A stretch of 64,000 bases of DNA. Origin: a virus. Where the stretch lies: IMG/VR virus record IMGVR_UViG_3300037258_000145, positions 23,684 through 87,683 of that record. One strand, written 5' to 3'. A program made the position numbers and the translations under genes. Below are positions 62,158-64,000 of this stretch, in pieces. The notes beneath the pieces are model-generated. The model saw only the letters and a list, made by a program, of their open reading frames with translations. It was not told the DNA's origin and did no database searches. The first letter of the stretch is position 1. Each line of letters starts with the position of its first letter.

Positions 62158-62183
62158 AATACGCGCGGTGACCGCGCGCTTTG
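62158..62183. repeat. Dispersed palindrome copy 7
   Basis: Joined to the -35 of the gam promoter, as copy 6 is. Centre base differs (GGTGACC rather than GGTCACC). Confidence 0.75.
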
Positions 62184-62195
62184 GGGACTTGGCGG

Positions 62196-62228
62196 GAGAC
62201 GGGCCCCCCATCGGAGAGGACCCGTCTC
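62196..62228. repeat. Inverted repeat between divergent operons
   Basis: GAGACGGG and CCCGTCTC, 17-nt loop, no T-run. Could be a hairpin or operator between divergent promoters. Confidence 0.45.
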
Positions 62229-62296
62229 AACCTTGTACGGCGCGCCTTAGTTATGACCACCTCAACTCGCCGTGAAAGTCACCTTACCAGATCGGT

Positions 62297-62302
62297 TAGG
62301 CT
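62297..62302 (+). promoter_or_regulatory. Leaderless -10 box (TAGGCT)
   Basis: 8 nt ahead of ATG 62311 on the plus strand. Confidence 0.5.
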
Positions 62303-62310
62303 CGGCAAGT

Positions 62311-62886
62311 ATGGCCACCGTCCCCAAGCCTCCCGGCCCCGGTATCTTGCCCGACCTGGAACCGCTGTGCGTCCCGACCGACAAGGTCCACCTGTTCCCC
62401 GGCAACCCTCGTGTCGGCGATGTCGACGCCATCAAGGAATCCATCAAACGGTTCGGCGTTCACCGTGCCTTGGTTGCCCGGCGTAACGGAGATCTCCTGA
62501 TCGGCAACCATGAGTACAAGGCGATGGTCGCGCTCGGGTTTGAGCGGGTGCCGGTGATCTGGGTCGATGACAACGAGGCTGAAGCTCGGGCTAGGAACCT
62601 CGCCGACAACAAGCTTGGTGAAATGGGGGGCTACGACAACGACCTCTTGATCGAAATGCTCTCGTATGTCGCTGGCGATGCCGAGTTGTTCGCGGCCACG
62701 GCGTACACGCAAAAGGACCTGGACGCCCTGCTCGGTGAGTTCGACGCCACGACTGGCGACGCGCCCTCCAGCGATTTGGCCTCCAGTTACCAGGTGGTCG
62801 TCACCTGCACCGATGAGCACCAACAGGCCACGCTCCTAGAAGAGTTGACGGGCCGAGGCCTCAACGTTCGTGCCGTAGTCGTCTGA
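62311..62886 (+). CDS. ParB-like nuclease/partition-domain protein
   Basis: 191 residues from ATG 62311. VHLFPGNPRVGDVDAIKESI, KRFGVHRALVARR, LLIGNHEYKAMVALGF and RNLADNKLGEMGGYD match ParB/RepB/Spo0J N-terminal domains. Lacks an obvious HTH and DNA-partition C-domain, like phage ParB-type enzymes next to DNA-modification genes. Operon with the ABC-GNAT fusion. Confidence 0.85.
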   Translation: MATVPKPPGPGILPDLEPLCVPTDKVHLFPGNPRVGDVDAIKESIKRFGVHRALVARRNGDLLIGNHEYKAMVALGFERVPVIWVDDNEAEARARNLADNKLGEMGGYDNDLLIEMLSYVAGDAELFAATAYTQKDLDALLGEFDATTGDAPSSDLASSYQVVVTCTDEHQQATLLEELTGRGLNVRAVVV

Positions 62887-62902
62887 ACCAAAGGAGCAGC
62901 CG

Positions 62903-64000
62903 TTGAAAACCACCCTGGAAGTCGAGGTACCCATCTGTCGGTCGCCGCGCGTCATGCAGGTGGAGAGCCTGTTTGACGTCCCGGCCGCCGAGCACGCCAA
63001 GCGGGCCTGGGAAGTAGACCTGCCGATCGAGGACAAGGACTGGAACGTCGGCCTCATCGTGGGCCCCTCGGGAGCAGGCAAGTCCCGAGTAGCACGCAAG
63101 GTGTTCGGACCGGCCGTGATGGACGGTTTCGACTGGGCGCCCGACAAGGCGGTCGTCGACGGTTTCCCGGCCGAGATGGCGGTCAAGGACGTGACTGGGC
63201 TACTCGGGGCGGTCGGGCTCGGGTCTGCGCCGGCATGGTTACGACCGTGGGGGTCGCTCAGTACGGGCGAGCAGTTCAGGGCTAACGTCGCCCGCGCCCT
63301 AGCCGAGATGCCTGAGCTGGCCGTGATCGATGAGTGGACTTCGACCGTCGATCGTCAGGTGGGCAAGGTCGCATCCGCCGCCGCGGCCAAGGCAGTACGT
63401 AAGCGCGGTCAGAAACTTGTGGCCGTCACCTGTCACTACGACGTCGAGGAGTGGCTACAGCCCGACTGGACGTACCAGCCCCACACGGGCGAGTTCACCT
63501 GGAGGTCCGTTCAACCCCGACCCCAGGTCCACCTCGACATCTTCCCGATGGGACGCCAAGCGTGGAGCGTCTTTCGGGTCCATCACTACCTGAGCGCCAG
63601 GGCCCCCTATGGGCGCTACTTCGGGGGTTTCGTGGGCGATGAATGCGTGGCCTACGTGGTCGTAGCGGGGACACCTCATCGGGCCGCCAGCGCCAAGCTC
63701 ATCCGCCGAGCACACCGGATCGTGGTCCTGCCCGACTGGCAGGGGTTGGGGCTCGGCACGGCGATGGTGGATTTCCTGGCCCAGTTCTACGTCGAGAAGG
63801 GGTACCGGTTCCGTGTCGTAACGGCCCACCCTGGTTTGCTGCGCTGCTATGCCCGCTCGCCGCGATGGCGCTACGAGGGCAAGATCGGCCCCGGTGGAGC
63901 TACCAGTAACGTTTCGCTACGCGCTCACCAGTCTGAGCCACGGATGATGCAGGTGCGAGCCTACGAGTACCAGGCGCCCAGCGGGACAGTGATCCCTCGC
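62903..64000 (+). CDS. ABC ATPase fused to GNAT acetyltransferase (3' end outside window)
   Basis: 366 codons open to the window end. TTG 62903 has AAGGAG 6 nt upstream. Walker A GPSGAGKS at ~54-61, signature LSTGEQ, Walker B LAVIDEWTS and CHY (H-loop) form an ABC ATPase. From ~205 a GNAT domain follows (IVVLPDWQGLGLGTAMVDFL with the QGLGLG P-loop). Membrane domains are absent, so it is a soluble ATPase. Acetyl acceptor unknown; a DNA-modification role like that of Mom is possible. Confidence 0.8.
   Translation, partial: MKTTLEVEVPICRSPRVMQVESLFDVPAAEHAKRAWEVDLPIEDKDWNVGLIVGPSGAGKSRVARKVFGPAVMDGFDWAPDKAVVDGFPAEMAVKDVTGLLGAVGLGSAPAWLRPWGSLSTGEQFRANVARALAEMPELAVIDEWTSTVDRQVGKVASAAAAKAVRKRGQKLVAVTCHYDVEEWLQPDWTYQPHTGEFTWRSVQPRPQVHLDIFPMGRQAWSVFRVHHYLSARAPYGRYFGGFVGDECVAYVVVAGTPHRAASAKLIRRAHRIVVLPDWQGLGLGTAMVDFLAQFYVEKGYRFRVVTAHPGLLRCYARSPRWRYEGKIGPGGATSNVSLRAHQSEPRMMQVRAYEYQAPSGTVIPR

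Noticed and set aside
62196-62228. Hairpin considered as terminator of the gam-side or ParB-side operon.
   Set aside because: No T-run on either strand, and it lies upstream of both divergent operons.

Overview
The window is about 64 kb of a tailed bacteriophage (Caudoviricetes) genome and almost certainly infects an actinobacterium. Evidence for the host: high G+C content, a WhiB-family gene, TAnnnT -10 elements that abut start codons (leaderless transcription, common in Actinobacteria), many small zinc-ribbon proteins of actinophage type, and a collagen-like exported protein. Both window ends cut through genes. No integrase, DNA polymerase, tape-measure protein or endolysin was recognised, so these lie outside the window or are too diverged to see.

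Nearly all genes are on the minus strand, so read from high to low coordinates. Virion genes occupy about 36.1 kb down to 1: large terminase (36125-34269), a giant portal fused to MuF-like, NUDIX and ParB-like domains (31900-27863), a block of small accessory genes (27.8-18.2 kb), prohead protease/scaffold (17367-14515), major capsid protein (14498-12510), head and neck genes (11469-8371), and an adhesion cassette of tail-fibre, beta-helix and GH16 glucanase-like proteins (8047-1). Two endonuclease genes of homing type sit among them, one after the portal gene and one after the capsid gene. Three short plus-strand islands interrupt the block (8141-8347, 25262-25546, 32040-32840).

The non-structural region (62.1-36.1 kb) holds a Gam-like nuclease inhibitor, MT-A70 methyltransferase, a three-zinc-finger protein, a WhiB plus orphan DnaA domain IV operon, UvrD-like helicase, a recombination-associated protein, a DUF3310 protein, a replication initiator gene that contains its own iteron array (candidate origin, 51640-51720), Dcm-type cytosine methyltransferase, a helicase plus N4/N6-adenine methyltransferase pair, nucleases, and many tiny genes joined by ATGA or GTGA overlaps. 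The right edge carries a plus-strand operon: a ParB-like protein followed by an ABC ATPase-GNAT fusion.

Three genome-wide signals stand out. (1) Most structural genes that do not overlap their upstream neighbour appear to start at CTG in the context GGAGG-CAT-CTG, including capsid, protease, terminase and fibre genes. (2) About 15 genes begin 6-9 nt after a TAAGCT-type -10 box, often with the shared cassette TGCTAAGCTAGCTTTCATG followed by ACCACC. (3) A 25-bp perfect palindrome is dispersed at seven loci, mostly right after stop codons, and a different 19-bp palindrome lies inside three genes in three different reading frames. The capsid-gene endonuclease has its SD in a hairpin that an internal promoter would disrupt, as in T4 homing-endonuclease control. 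Many gene starts below differ from the longest open frame because overlap with the upstream stop codon, an SD or a -10 box supports the shorter one.
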